Below are positions 32,141 to 44,910 of a stretch of 64,000 bases of DNA, piece after piece (positions within the stretch are counted from its first letter, which is position 1; each line of letters starts with the position of its first letter). The notes beneath the pieces are model-generated. The model worked only from the letters and a program-made list of their open reading frames with translations. It made no database searches and had not been told where the DNA came from. This stretch comes from Datnioides undecimradiatus. Taxonomy: Eukaryota; Chordata; Actinopteri; Lobotiformes; Datnioididae. The stretch lies in assembly GCA_008933995.1 (NCBI GenBank), contig WARS01000016.1:6486215-6550214 (forward strand). Reading direction: 5' to 3'. The position numbers were made by a program, and so were the translations under genes.

Positions 32141-35011
32141 GTCAGAATGCAGATTGCAGGGTTGATGTGCAATCTAAAAATCAGCCACTTTAATACAAGA
32201 CCAAATGTTGGTTATTTCCCAGAGGGGATACTCATGAGACCCCAGCTGAGCGCTGCCGTGTTGCAGTTTTCCCCAGAGAACAAGAATGTTGCCTCTTTGC
32301 TGCTGAGAGGGAGGCTTTGACTGTTGTCTATGTCTACAAGTCCCTGACTGGGGTCCCAGAGAGGGGGGCCTTAGTTTTTGGCTTTGGGACTTTAATCCCG
32401 AGGAGAGACAGACTGCCTGATCTGAACCTGCATGGTGTCTTTGTGTGTTTTTGTCACTGATGGATTGCCCATAATTACAACAGTGGTTTGTACGTGTATA
32501 GTGCCTTATACCACATCGTCAGGAGCTCATTTATCACTTTTGCTGTTGGATCGTAATATCTGAAGCTACATGTCACAAATATCTAGAAGCAGATTGGTTA
32601 TTTTTGAATTTTGCTACATGCGGTCATGTGTGACATAAGAGTAATGCCCACTGAGGTGTCCGTAATTAGGAATTATTGGATGTGCACACCAATTAGAAAC
32701 TCTATAGTTGTTAAACCCCTGCAGGTAGTCTTTTGTAACCATTAATAAATTGTATATCATTACAACAGAAAGATGTTTGCAAATCTTAACTCACTAACAT
32801 GTAGACGTCATTACCATCACTTGAGGTTCTTATTTATGAAGCAGTTTTCATTGCATAAGGCTAACTTTACGAACCTGGCAATGGTAGACATTTCTAGTCC
32901 GAAAGGTTTATTGAACCCTCTTAAGCCACTACACACACATTATCCATGTAATGTAAGAATGCATCCAGCTGCCTCACAAAGTAAATTCTTCGGTGCAGAT
33001 GTCTGAAGTTGCTAAGATGGTAAGAAAATGCTGATACCTTAAAAGCATGAATGCGCGAAAGTGTGTCAAGTATGGTGGAGACACTTAAGATAGACACTCA
33101 AGGTACTGTTTCTTGAGGGTATTGGTGGAAATCCAACTACACACACACACACATACACGTAAACACACCTCAGGAATCCTTTAATCCTGTGATATGGAGG
33201 AAAGGATTTAAGCAATAAGAATCCTAAAAATAACACCGAAATGCCAATATAGGGCACTGATATGATACACCATTGCCACACAGTCATCAAAAGGTGACAG
33301 GTTTCATCCTAAAGTAACTTCTGCCAGTCTTATCTCAGCAGCACCACCACACACATACCTATTAAAAGCATTAATATCACATCAACTCCAGATAAATTAC
33401 ACTATTAACTAATTCAGTGTGGCATATCTGTCAGACATGGTGAGAAATGGTTCAGGGATAATTGTTATCCATTAGATGTACACGGGTTTTAGCAAAGAGC
33501 CAGGTTGGGTTGTTTTTCAGATGGATAATTGGAGTCTCCTCTTTTACTTTCAGAGTTCACTCTGAGTCACCTGCATGGGCGAACAGCTGATAAGCGACTC
33601 AAATACCATCGAGCCGCGTGGTAATTGAGCTGCCAACAGACATCCAACCCACTGGCTGTTACCTGTATGACAGCCCAGGTCCATATCTGCACTAGGTCTC
33701 AGATGTGGAGGTCATGTCATGCCAATCAAAAAAAAGCAGACAACTTGAATCCTTTAGGTCTTTGTGTAAAATCTTCACTTCCATCACACACCCATCAGTT
33801 TTCACACTGCTCGCTGGTGACATGAGAGATGGATGTACCACAGCTGAGATCTGCTGATAGCTAAGTGCAAGTAAAAATGTCAAGGCTCTAGCGGTGTATT
33901 TGCTAATATGCACTCTTCCACCACCATTTGAGAGCATTGAGCTAATGCCAGTGTTAGACTCCTGCCAGTACAATCACATTGCTGGCATGATTTCGCTGAT
34001 GTGCTTAAAGTAAATTGATGTACCACATCTCTGCAGGAGGGTTTACTTCTCCTGGTGTTACTGTGTTGTGTAATAAAATCAAATGGCTGAAAAATGGGGA
34101 ATGCTAAAAATAAAATGGCGATTTTGGATGGTTGCAGTGGTGTATTATGCGTTTTTTGGTAATGCAATTCCTCCAATCACCAATCAGCCATGATTATTTT
34201 TAAACCCTACATCTGATGGAGCAGATATGTTAACATTTTAACCAGTGCGGCCGTCTACACATGAAGGCTCACACTTCATATGAAGCATTTGATTGTGTGC
34301 TGGGCTGTAAGCTCTGTCAGAATGCTTCAGCTTTTGAGGCTTTACTGCGTCTGGACTGATCCAGTGACACTGACTGAAGACTGCAGCTGATGCCGTTGTG
34401 CTCTTTTCGCTGCACAGCCGGTGTGGACGAATTGTTCGTGGCAGCAGTGACAGAGGTCCTTTGGGAGTGTGCATCTGTGCGTATGCGTGTGAAAAAAAAT
34501 TGCTGACTCACAGCCAGTTTAAACCAGTTAGCTCAGAGCAAAGGAACAATTCGTTATAACCCTTAAATTTGTAATCTGAACTCTCAGTCTCTCTCTAGAT
34601 TTGCATCCAGTGAGTGACAGCAGGCTCAGTTACTATGAAGTACAGGATAAGCACACTTTATATTGCAATATAAATGCTTTCAGGAAAGAATTTCAGTTAA
34701 TCTGAAAAGGATGCTACAAGTAGAGTCAGTCCTTGCATATAGCTCTCAAAGTGAAAACCCTGCTGCTAGGATCTTACCATTTTGAGTGAAAGGAGGCATG
34801 GCTTAGTGTTTGGCAGAATGTCAATATCAACGAAGGAAAGTTGTATTTGTGACTGTGCTCTGTTTTTTTTCCCCCGCTCTCTCTTGCCTGGTTCAGGAAA
34901 CCACATCAAGAGTTGGAGTGGGTGATGTCATCAAGTCCTCATTATCTGGAAACTGGAAACTGCCTCTGGGCCCTAAATGCTTTAGACCTTCTGTGTGTCG
35001 ACTAATTGCTG

Positions 35012-35047
<36 letters not shown>

Positions 35048-37632
35048 TGTTTGGAAATGTGTGCCTCTCAATCATCAGGTGACATGACAGATCTAAAAAA
35101 ACAAAAACAAAAAAAAAACAAAGAAAAAAACCCAAACTGTTTTCAGTGGAAAATAAAATCTCTTGCATATTTTCAATTGTGCAAAGGTTTTTGGTTTTTT
35201 TTAAAAAAAAAAACCCTCAGAGGTCACTGGTATGGTTGACAGACATGGCTGTTTATGTAAAATGTAAACGATCTGAATATAAAAAAAACATTATGCTCAT
35301 GGACAGGAGCTTGTTTGCCATGTGCTTTCTTACCATTTATTAACCTTGCTTGAAATACGCCAGGTGGAAACCCAAGTGTCTTCTTTGTAATAGAAGGATT
35401 TGAAAGAACTTTGGTCATTATAATGCACGTCCAATTCAGCAGTGCCTCTGAATACTCAGAGGTATTAAAAACTGCTTCAGAACTGTTTAAACTAGGACTC
35501 TACAAGCATACTGAATAGCTCAAAAAGGATGTGTTTGGATGATATATATTCAGTGGGTAAACACAGTTAAATCATAAAGCCATGGTGGGCAATTTCTGTG
35601 AAGTAAATGAAGGTGTGATTAATTCAAGTATCCTGCTTCCTGCTCTTGTGTGATTACCACTGGGCCATGAATCATCCACTGTACCATCCTGCACCTCAGT
35701 CTCATCCAACCGAATTACAGGAGGGGAAATTTTCTAATTAACTGTGGGTTAATTGCTCTAGCAGTTGATGCTGGGAGAAGGATGTGCATCATGTGGTCGT
35801 GCATTTTCTTTTAACTTTAAAGAGACTTCAGACCACCAGCTTTGGCAGTGTAACTTTCAGAGTACAGACATTGCTATTAAGTTTATTTTAATTGTATATA
35901 TTTTATTTTTTTTAAAAAAAAGGAAAGTTTATGGAAATATTTTATACCCTTAAATGGTAATCATGGAGGAATAGTGTGTCTGATTTGTATTTTCATTGGG
36001 AATTTTGTTTTTGTCCAGTCTGAACAGCTTGTGTCTTTTGGGTCTTTTTTTTTTTTAAACTGAGAATATTACTATACATTAGAATGTGAACGTTAGCAGT
36101 GTTATTAAAATGAATCTTGCAAAGAAATGTTTTGTCCCATTTTTCAACATTGCTGTAAAAGACCGGTTTTTGGTGAGGAAGGAAATGTATTCAACATGTT
36201 TAACAGGACCAAAGACTTATGTATCATTCTTCCTTTCAAACTCAAGTAAAAAACAATGAATTAAACACACACACACAAAAAAAAAAATCTAACAATGCCC
36301 AGTTTTGCCAGGAATGGAACATCTTAGCTTGAGAATCCTCCAATTCTTAGGATTTGTTGGGAATGCCATGGCAAATTTAGGCCAGGCTTCCTGTTTCTTG
36401 TAAGTTTCAAGAAGAATTAAACATTTTCTAAAATGTCTTTTTCCTCAACAAAGTATAAATTTATATAGTTTGTGTGGCTTTGTGTGGTTTGGATTAATGA
36501 ATGAATTACAAAGAGAAAAAGATTGTAGAAAGAAAGGGGTGAAAGGGAGGGTTGATGAATGCAAGAGTGAAAGAGGGGAGAGAGGGCTAGAGGGGTATTT
36601 ATAAGGAAGTGATGCATTAAAGTGTGGTCCTGCTCATAAAACTTCACTGATAGCTCCAACACATGGTGATTTTACAGGATCTTCAAAAACACAGCAACGC
36701 AGAGCTTTTCAATGACGTGAGCGATTAAGAGATTTCAGCAGCTGAAGACAAATTATTGAGAATGTGTCTCTTCCTCTTTCTGTATAGACTGAAACATGGC
36801 TCAACAGTAAACCAGGGACCAAAAGATATTACATTCTACTGTCAATGACAATCCAATATAATTATAAGTCTGTTGGATTATGTTATTTTTCCATTTTGCC
36901 ATCCTCAGATCTGTATTGTACTGTATATGACCACTCTGGTAAAACATGGGTACAACACATCTCATTTCACTGCAAGAGACGTTCGTTTTTATCTGAATTC
37001 CATTTGTGAGCTGAGGGGGAAAATCACAGGCTGTTCCCTATCATTTCTGATATGGAAATGTATCATTCTGTGAATGTTTCGGTTGATGAAACCAAAGATA
37101 CCTCCGAGTGTGAGTGTGTGGGCATGCTCAGGCAGATACTTGAGTGCAGCTTGTAGGCAACATTGCATTTTATGACTGACGAACCTGATAGATTGCTGTA
37201 TATTGAAATTCCTTTGGTCTGCTAACATTCTGTAATAACAAGCACTATCCTCAGTGGAGGCAGACGTCTCATCTTTCTGGTGATTTCAATCTTGTTTCCA
37301 CCTCTGCACGTCTCCCTCCCAACATTGATTCAAACATCACAGCCTCGCCACAGTAAATTAAAAAGAACAATACAGTGATTCTGCCTCGCTGTGTCATTAC
37401 ATGCAAAAATGATGTCTCATACCAATCCATTATGGGTCTAATTCACCTTATCTTTGTGTTTCTTGAGAGGCAGCGGAACTGCAAACAAATCTGCTAAAAA
37501 CGGGACCTCAGCTCTCGATTAAGTTTCTAACTTTGGTTTACTGGCATGAGTGCCTTGGGTCCAACAGATTTTGATTATTTGGTCGGTTTGAGTGGAACTG
37601 GCTCTCTCTACCCAGCTATAGGTAAACCCCCC
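32141..37632. other. Non-coding stretch with simple repeats
   Basis: No gene is recognised. The interval holds a short AC run (33139-33154), an A26 tract (35021-35046) and several poly-A/T runs between 35 and 36.3 kb. A purine-rich stretch lies at 36510-36600. The piece 32141-32460 has weak protein-like character on the plus strand but no identifiable motif. Confidence 0.5.
35021..35046. repeat. A26 homopolymer
   Basis: Twenty-six consecutive A. No processed gene copy could be recognised upstream. Confidence 0.92.
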
Positions 37633-37741
37633 AATCCTCTGTGACCCTGAATGGAACAAGGAACCATAAATTACAGGTGATTTAGAAACAACTACATACA
37701 TGAGTCTTCTATAGGTAATCATTTCACCCGTCTGTGGACAC
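37633..37741. repeat. 110-bp direct repeat, left copy
   Basis: This copy differs from 38997-39106 by one substitution and one single-base indel over about 110 bases, in the same orientation. On the minus strand both copies keep the open frame MITYRRLMYVVVSKSPVIYG, so the identity extends through a possible coding stretch. The family is not recognised. The boundaries are sharp: similarity stops right after GTCTGTGGACAC on the right. Confidence 0.9.
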
Positions 37742-37745
37742 AGAC

Positions 37746-37805
37746 GGCCCAGGTCTGGGCCCAGGTCTGGGCCCAGCTATGGGCCCAGCTATGGGCCCAG
37801 GTCTC
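37746..37805. repeat. GGGCCC 12-bp minisatellite
   Basis: About five tandem units of 12 bases alternate between GGGCCCAGGTCT and GGGCCCAGCTAT. Each contains the self-complementary GGGCCC. The array starts directly at the end of the left 110-bp repeat and runs into a CT array. Confidence 0.93.
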
Positions 37806-37827
37806 TCGCTCTCTCTCTCTCTCTCTG
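37803..37827. repeat. (CT)n microsatellite
   Basis: A CT run with one CG interruption, abutting the minisatellite. Confidence 0.9.
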
Positions 37828-38361
37828 GCTACAACGGTCCTCCTTTAAGCTATGCAGTTATTAATAGAGGAATAAAACAGAACTTTTGCTGTGAGCTGTT
37901 TATTTATAGTGGGTTGATTATATTTAAATTTCTGCACAACAGCATGAGCTTTTAAGTAGAACAGTGTTACCGTGCCACGGCCGGTATTTTCATCTCAAAT
38001 ACAAACATTTTACCATTCTTCTGCTTTTAAACTGTTGCAAAAAGATTAAGTCCTATGCTTGAAAAACTAAATATTGAATACAGTTTTAAAAACAGGAAAA
38101 TGCAACTCCAACTCCCAACAGTGATCATGTGCAACTGTATATAACTACAGTATATAAGTACAGTTTTAAATGGTAACATGCTTTGCATATTAAAGCATAC
38201 ACTGAAGAGAATCACTCATTGCAAGGAAACGTAGTGTTATTGTTTATCTCAAACCAACTGGCTGTTCTGTGTTTGCATGATCTCGAAGACGTGCAGGTGA
38301 GACAAACTGGAACGTCTAAATTTCCCATTTACTTGACGAGAATGAGAGTGTGAATGCCTGT

Positions 38362-38796
38362 CTGATTACACTGGGGAACACAGTTTTTGTTGAGTTAGGT
38401 CTGACAGCTGTTTTTAACTAATTTTTGGGTGCGGAATCCAAAACTGATCTCAGTTTTTCTCTATCACCTCAATTTTTTGAACTATAGGATCCCTGTTTTC
38501 TTAAAACATATGAAAAATACTGTACTTAACAGATATGTGCTTGTTTTATAAAAAAATTTCAAATATTGACATACAATGAAATATGAAAGAAACAGGCATG
38601 ACTGCAATGTTTATTTAACAGGATTATGTTTTTACAAAGGATATGGCTACTGTAATTATAATTACAGTAGGATCCTATAGTTCAAAAACTTGACGTGATA
38701 GAGAAAAACTGAGATCAGTTTTGGATTCCGTACCCAAAAATTAGTTAAAAACAGCTGTCAGACCTCAACAAAAACTGTGTTCCCCAGTGTAATCAG
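38362..38796. mobile_element. Palindromic MITE with about 130-bp terminal inverted repeats
   Basis: The left arm (38362-38492) begins CTGATTACACTGGGGAACA. The right arm (38670-38796) is its near-perfect reverse complement and ends TGTTCCCCAGTGTAATCAG. Arms of about 130 and 127 bases enclose a 177-base loop. CACTGGGGAACA is the terminal sequence of a DNA-transposon family that is frequent in fish. No open frame survives, so it is a non-autonomous foldback/MITE copy. The loop holds an 18-bp palindrome, CTGTAATTATAATTACAG (38650-38667). No clear target duplication could be separated from the palindromic flanks. The superfamily is uncertain. Confidence 0.85.
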
Positions 38797-38960
38797 TGGA
38801 ATTTTGCTTATCTGGCGGGTAAGCTGTGGAGAAAAAAAATTTGACGTGCTAGAAAAAAAAAAAAACTGACTGCAATTTTGGAATCAGCATGCCAATTTTA
38901 GTTTTAATCAGCATAAAAATCTAACTCAACAGAATTTTTTTTTCAAATTGTTCCCCAGTG
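38797..38960. mobile_element. Second, one-ended copy of the same MITE family
   Basis: Immediately after the palindromic element, a stretch with TTTGACGTGCTAG (about 38840) and TTGTTCCCCAGTG at its end (to 38960) repeats the outer right-arm sequence in a more diverged form. The opposite end of this copy is missing. The first element may have inserted into it, or the two may be a tandem duplicate. Confidence 0.65.
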
Positions 38961-38996
38961 TTATGTGCTTTAGACACTGAGACTCCACCAGGCCCC

Positions 38997-39106
38997 AATC
39001 CCTCTGTGACCCTGAATGGAACAAGGGACCATAAATTACAGGTGATTTAGAAACAACTACATACATGAGTCTTCTATAGGTAATCATTTCACCCGTCTGT
39101 GGACAC
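38997..39106. repeat. 110-bp direct repeat, right copy
   Basis: A near-identical copy of 37633-37741 that lies 1.36 kb away in the same orientation. It begins 36 bases after the end of the second MITE copy. Confidence 0.9.
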
Positions 39107-40369
39107 TGGTGAAGTAAATCAACATGAAATGAGCAATGTAATGTGGTGTGTTCACTTAATATCCCCACTTTGGACAGTTGACATTATAAATGCCGAAATG
39201 AAACCGAGGTTCATTTTTCACTTTATAAAAAGCTGAACATCACATCATAGGTTATACTAAAGCACACAACATGACAGTTGTTTTACTACCGCAGCTGAAT
39301 TTTAAGGGAACTGGTGACCAATGTGATAAACAACTTTATTTTGCTGGCATTCATGTGGTCAAACAGTGTCACCCAAATGTTACAGTAATGTTGCATCTAT
39401 CAACTGCTCTCAGCAGCCACAAATGGACAAAAAATGCAATTTCTTTCACCTGGCTGTTGCACCGGGTGCAGTATATCTTCATTTTGTGCATCATTTCCAC
39501 TACAAACACTTAACCGCCTGCTGACAAGAAAGAGGTGTGTCAAAGGCCATAACGAATTCCTCTAAAAGTCATTAGGAGATATTCTGTTGAGAGCTGTCTT
39601 GATGAGGAACTGACAGGAAGTTCATTAACATCAGTTCTCTTTGACACCGACTCACTGGAATATCAAATTGTCAGTGAGTCTTTAGGCATGTGTGCCATCA
39701 TGAAGGCTGAGTGGGGAGGATGGAGTGGATGATATCCAATTAAATAGAAAAAAAAAAAATGGTGGTGAATGTGGATAAACTGATGAAATTCTGGTGAAAT
39801 ATTGTAGTGGTACTAATATATTCCAGCGAGCAGGAGATACAATAACCAGAGGTAGAGCTGTAGCCGGCCAGTTTGCGAAACAGACGTCCAGACAATTAAA
39901 TCAGTTTCCAAACCAATTACAGATAGTGACACTAATGGAAGTATGTGGGTGTTCAGGCTCCAGCTGCTATTGTGACTAGATACATAAGAAAATAGGTGGC
40001 TGCTGACAGATATACGTTTGGATGTAGTTAGATTTTTCTGAACAGAGCAGGGACAGATTAGAGCAGAACACCATCAAAGTCCAACACAGTCCAAATACAT
40101 TTCCCAAAAATCAACACCACCATTATAATTACTGAAATTAATAAATATCAAGTCGGCATGTGAATTTTTGTACATCACATTTGGAGCAGCGTCTACGTCA
40201 AAACACAGTTTTACTCTACAAACTTCAGCAAAGTTACTGGTAATTATTTTAAAATATGGTTGCTTTAGCGCAGCATAATTAGTAAAATAAAAGGTGTAAC
40301 GTTTTGAATAAATATAGAAGCTTATTAAATTTGTGCCAGCACACTCAAATGAGTCACTGATGTGTATTC

Positions 40370-40540
40370 AGTTGGGCAGTGCAATATCAATATCTGCTGG
40401 AAAGATTGGCATAAAATGCTATGCAGACATTGTTTTGGTTCCCAGACAGTGGACCTTAATTGCTGTGATTATCTACTCCTCCAGTCATGTTCCCCTAAGG
40501 ATACATTTCCTGATTATTAAACCAATCATCATCACCAGCA
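40370..40540 (+). mobile_element. Interspersed repeat fragment (CATGTTCCCCTRAGGAT family)
   Basis: GATTGGCATAAAATGCTATG, then CAGACATTG, then CATGTTCCCCTAAGGAT (40486-40502) follow the order of an unclassified repeat that is abundant in perciform fishes (TTGGCATGAAATTTTGTGCA...GACATTCATG...CCCCAGAGGATGAA). The same CATGTTCCCCTRAGGAT phrase occurs in the copy at 63.75 kb. The class is not assigned. Confidence 0.5.
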
Positions 40541-42268
40541 CAACACTTAAAATGACCAATCAATGGCCTACCAATAACCCTCGCATGCACCTCGCATGAA
40601 TTGTTAGTATGGTAACCCACTATACTAACTCGTTATCACGCCAACATGACATCTCAAAGCAATGACGTGGTGTAGTAGCTACATCCTTGCTGTTAGTCGT
40701 GTCACTACATGTTTGCCGCGCATCAAAAATGCCCACGTCTGTGAGGAGGCTTTGAAGTGATCTGTCCCCAGGCCTGCCAGTGCCTTCAACTCTGCCACAA
40801 ATGATCACTCTCCTTCCTCCTGTACCCCAGTGCCGTAATGACCCTCCTCACTCCAATCTGAACATCAGTCAGTACCTATCTTGCATCACAGAATGAGGAG
40901 AGGCACCACATTGACCCCTTTTAATGGAATAATTTCGCCAGCCCTGCCTCCACTGTTTGGGCTTTACAAAATATACCTTTTTATCTCTTTCCGCTTTTTT
41001 TCTTTTATGTCCTGTCTTGTTTTATATCCTCCCAGGTGATTGCAGTTAAATAAACCTAATGGGCCTACGAAGATGAGATGGTGGTTGAATGCAGTGTGCG
41101 CGGGTACCTGGCTGAATAGAGGAGTGGGTAAAGGGGTGGGGACACCTCTCGCGCCACCTCTCATGTTTGTTTTCACAGTCGAAGAACAAGCATAGAAATT
41201 GATCTGAAACTTCGACTCAGAGTTTAGAGGTGACAAAAACAAAAGAATGAGGGAAGATTAGAACGAAGTGCACGGTTCCTGCTAATACGTAGTCATTTTA
41301 GTGATTTAACTCAACGCTCTTTGGCTATTCTCACTCAAATCAAACACTTCCTGTGTTACACAAGGCTCCTCCAACTTTATATTCAATAACTCAATTTTGC
41401 ATTTTTTAATGTCAGGTACAAGAGCCACTCCCTCTCTGCTGCCACTCAGTGGTTGGTGGTGTATTGTTGGGCACACCTGCCCAATAGCCTCAAAGCAACT
41501 GCATGCACAACTTCTAATAGAGAGAGATTCTTGCGGTGCAGACTGGAAGTTGTAGCACTAACAGTGGCAGCGGTAATAACTTTCAGTAACTGTTTTTGGT
41601 TAGGGTTTTTTTCCCCCCTCAAACTTTTCTTCCTTCGGCTAACAGCTGATGTAAAGCCTTCAGAGTAGGAGCCCGGGATAGACCAACCATTGGGACTGAC
41701 CACAAAGAATTGCACTGAGTGGTGTAATTGGGACAGTTGCATCGACAGGGAGTGGGGTTAGCGTTAAGGTCAGGTCTCTTCAGTCCAGTGTTGAACTTGT
41801 AATTGTTTCAAATGTTTCCCCAGTCAGCTCTGCGACTGAGGCACCGTAACAGGCTGTGAAAGCACTCCACTGCCGCTTCCGCCGGCCGGTGTGATTGTCA
41901 CCTGTGCTGACAGCTTATTCGGGAGCACAGTGAGTGAAAACAAGGGGTGGGGAGTAGTGCAATGGCATTATCGCTGAACTAGGATTGCAGTACTTGGCTC
42001 TGTCTTAGTTTCACTTTTGATGTCTGATAAGCCTGTTCTTTTTGTGGCTGTAGCAGGTGTTGCTACACAAAGCGCAGACATTCACACACTTCCACATCCA
42101 AGTATAACATAAAAAAAGAAAGAAATCAGGCTGACGTGGGCCTTGCATCATTGGTGTGTAGCAGCCATCCGAGGTCCAGCGCGCTAAGGCACATAAAGAC
42201 AAGAGACTGATTAGCCAACACGCAGGAGCTGTGCCAATCAACTCACCTGCCACTGCTCTCATGAGACG

Positions 42269-42292
42269 CCTCCACCTCCACCTCCACCTCCA
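42269..42292. repeat. (CCTCCA)4 hexanucleotide repeat
   Basis: Four tandem CCTCCA units. Confidence 0.9.
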
Positions 42293-42956
42293 CTCCTCTC
42301 TCTCCTGCAGCTGAATGCCAACCATGCTTCACACCCACAGGAGTAATTTGTTCACCTCACAAACACAAAAAGTATCGTCTTACGTCAATCACAAGAAAGC
42401 CTGAGAGAATTTCCCTTCAGCAGCAGTCTGAATTGCTGTAGTATACTCATACAAATATATCTATAATCATAATGGATTGCAATATTAACTGGTGCTGGTG
42501 GTGCAGTTCACATCACCTGCCGCCCTGTAGACTAACAGCATAAAGTTTTTTATCATGTCCACTATCTAACTTACACATCTGCTAGCAAACATATTTCATG
42601 GAAGAATGCTTTGAACAGCAGCTTGTGTCAGATTTCTGCAACTGGGGCATGGTTACCTGACTCTGGCGATAGTCATGGACGCTAATCTACCAAGTCAACC
42701 TGAACCGCAATCGGATTTGCCCTCATGTAACTGTAGAAAACCTCGAGCCAACCTTTATTATAAAAGCAATCAGGGTTCACACGATCAGATAAAGCCGAAA
42801 TGTGCGTTATCTGCTTAACAATGTAAACATACTGTTGAATATTCATGAGATATGGAAGTTAATGGTGACAGAGACAGCCAATAAAAGAAAGTTGGGGCAC
42901 GCTGCAAGAAATACACACACTCTCTCTCTTAACAGGACTTAAGCAAAGTTAAGCTT

Positions 42957-42980
42957 TATATATATATATATATATATATA
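42957..42980. repeat. (TA)12 microsatellite
   Basis: A perfect run of 24 bases. Confidence 0.96.
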
Positions 42981-44065
42981 GTGTCCTTTTCAACCAGTTT
43001 GTAATTCTACGTATTTCACCATGGCCACTTTTGTTGTCTAAAGTGTAAGGAGAAATAAAAAAATACATTTAAAAAAAAGTAAAGTGTGGGTGGGATTCAG
43101 TAATGGTCCAAACAAAATCAGCCCCCGTCATCCTCTTTTAAAGCAGCAAACATTTTCCTAATGGGCCTGAAGGAGCTTCTCCAGAGAGAAAATCTTTTTC
43201 TCCAAAAAAAACAAAAAACAAAACACAGACACACAGCATCGCCAATATGACAACACAGCACCTTTTATGTGAATACAAAGCAGTCATAATGGTGTCTGAA
43301 GGCGCATGATATCCCCTTTTTATATAAGTGGAGACACTGAAAATCTCTTTCTGATATGACAATAGCAGGTTACAGCTTGAGGTCTGCATGTGTGTGTCCC
43401 TCGACCAACTAAAAACCACTAAAATTCCATTTGTGTTTGCTGACAGGGTGGCCTGAACTGTTAAATGAGCATTTCATACCACAATTGCACAGCGCTACCT
43501 CACCTGCATATACACAACCTCGGCTTCCACACTCCACCCACGCTGGTGCAAGAGAGTTTCTTTGTAGCCATGAAATTACAAAAGCAGGCATCGATGCAAA
43601 CAAACAAACAAAAAAAAACAAACGCAAATGACTTGTGCCATATTGCATTAGCGTGTCTGCCAATGCATAGTGCCCCAAAGTGACTCTTTAAAAGTATATA
43701 TCCTGAGAAAACATAACAAGGTTTTCCGTAAGAGATGCTGCTTTGATCTCTTCGCAACAGTTTCTTGAAGAGCGTTGCTGAAGAACAAAAAAAAAAGTGC
43801 GGAGTTGACATCCTGTTTAAAAAAAACAAAAAACAACAACAACAAATAAACAAAGGGGGGGGATAACAAAGAAACATGGATGTGTGGGCTTCTCGTGGCT
43901 TTGTGAGAGAGCTACAGTACGAGGTACGAGCTGACATTCTTGCAGTGTTTCTCTTTGGGGAATCAGCTAATGAATCCCTCTATAACTCCATAAGGTGGAG
44001 TTGCAGATATTGTGTAGAGCTTCATAAAAGCCTGCTGAAAAGACAGAGTTAGAGCTGAATCGGTC

Positions 44066-44084
44066 CACACACACACACACACAC
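44066..44084. repeat. (CA)n microsatellite
   Basis: A perfect run of 19 bases. Confidence 0.93.
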
Positions 44085-44910
44085 GGAACTCTTAACAACG
44101 TTGTCATTCTTAACAATGTTGTGACAAACTGTGGCTTTAGTGTAAATAGAGTGCAGGGGAGAAACTCTGAGGAATAGGCTGAGGGGCTTAAGCATATGTG
44201 GAACAAAGTTGGTGTAACCGAATAAATGCAGACATGACAGACACAACACGGTGTATACGAGAGCCTCACTGACAGGAGACAGGAGCTGTGTATGATGTCC
44301 TTGTTTGCCTCTCTGCCTTCAGATTCACTGTGTGTTCTTAACGTCTCATCTTTTTTTTTTTTCTCTCTCAGGCGCTCAGGAGATGGGTTTATTAATTGGG
44401 CTGCTACAATACTTGGAGTTATACAAATACACATTTTTAGAATAAGCCAGAGCTGGATTGTGAGTCACTCATAAGATTTTGAACTCTAACGCAACCCCGT
44501 GCAGGTGTTTTCACTCACTGATTACACCTCTTCTCAAGAATGCGGGGGTTATGTCCAGATTGTGCTTGATTGACAGCTTTGTTGCACCTGACCAAAAGAA
44601 TTTTTCCTCAGTTTTATCTGACAAGGAATTGACAAGAAGTAAAGAGAAGAGCTGATTTTATATTTAATATTTGAAAAAAACCAACAACGAACACGTAAGG
44701 TTTACGTAGAGGGATAATGATTAAGAATTTTTAATTAGTCTATCATAATTAATGGTTCCATCAACAACAAATTTGTTGCTAAATGGCTTCTTTTGCTTAA
44801 ATTATGGTGAATAAGAACTCTGGCGACGACTGCATGTGCAGTCAAAGCTCACTCTGAGATTTGAAGCAAATAAGGGTGGTAAAGAGCTAAATAGTACTGA
44901 TCAATAACCA

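Larger units (their letters stand above)
39107..44910. other. Non-coding stretch with simple repeats
   Basis: No gene is recognised. The interval holds a perciform-type repeat fragment (about 40370-40540), a CCTCCA array, a TA array and an AC array, listed separately. Open frames of 145-155 codons near 43.5-44.4 kb have translations dominated by cysteine, leucine and AC-array-derived residues and are regarded as chance. Confidence 0.5.

Noticed and set aside
32018-32320. Frame with a poly-His run
   Set aside because: The histidines are the (ATC)n tail of the L2 element.
35021-35046. Processed pseudogene marked by the A26 tract
   Set aside because: No gene-like sequence or polyadenylation signal was recognised upstream, and no flanking duplication was found.
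37734-37955. Frame encoding a GPGLGP/GPAMGP repeat
   Set aside because: It is a translation of the GGGCCC minisatellite and the adjoining CT array, not a collagen-like protein.
43500-43937. 145-codon minus-strand frame
   Set aside because: Dominated by Phe, Cys and Leu encoded by A/T-rich simple sequence on the opposite strand. No domain is recognisable.
43967-44434. 155-codon open frame on the minus strand, the longest in the window
   Set aside because: It runs through a CA microsatellite and has a Cys/Ser/Leu-rich, motif-free composition. There is no splice context, and overlapping frames are also long here.
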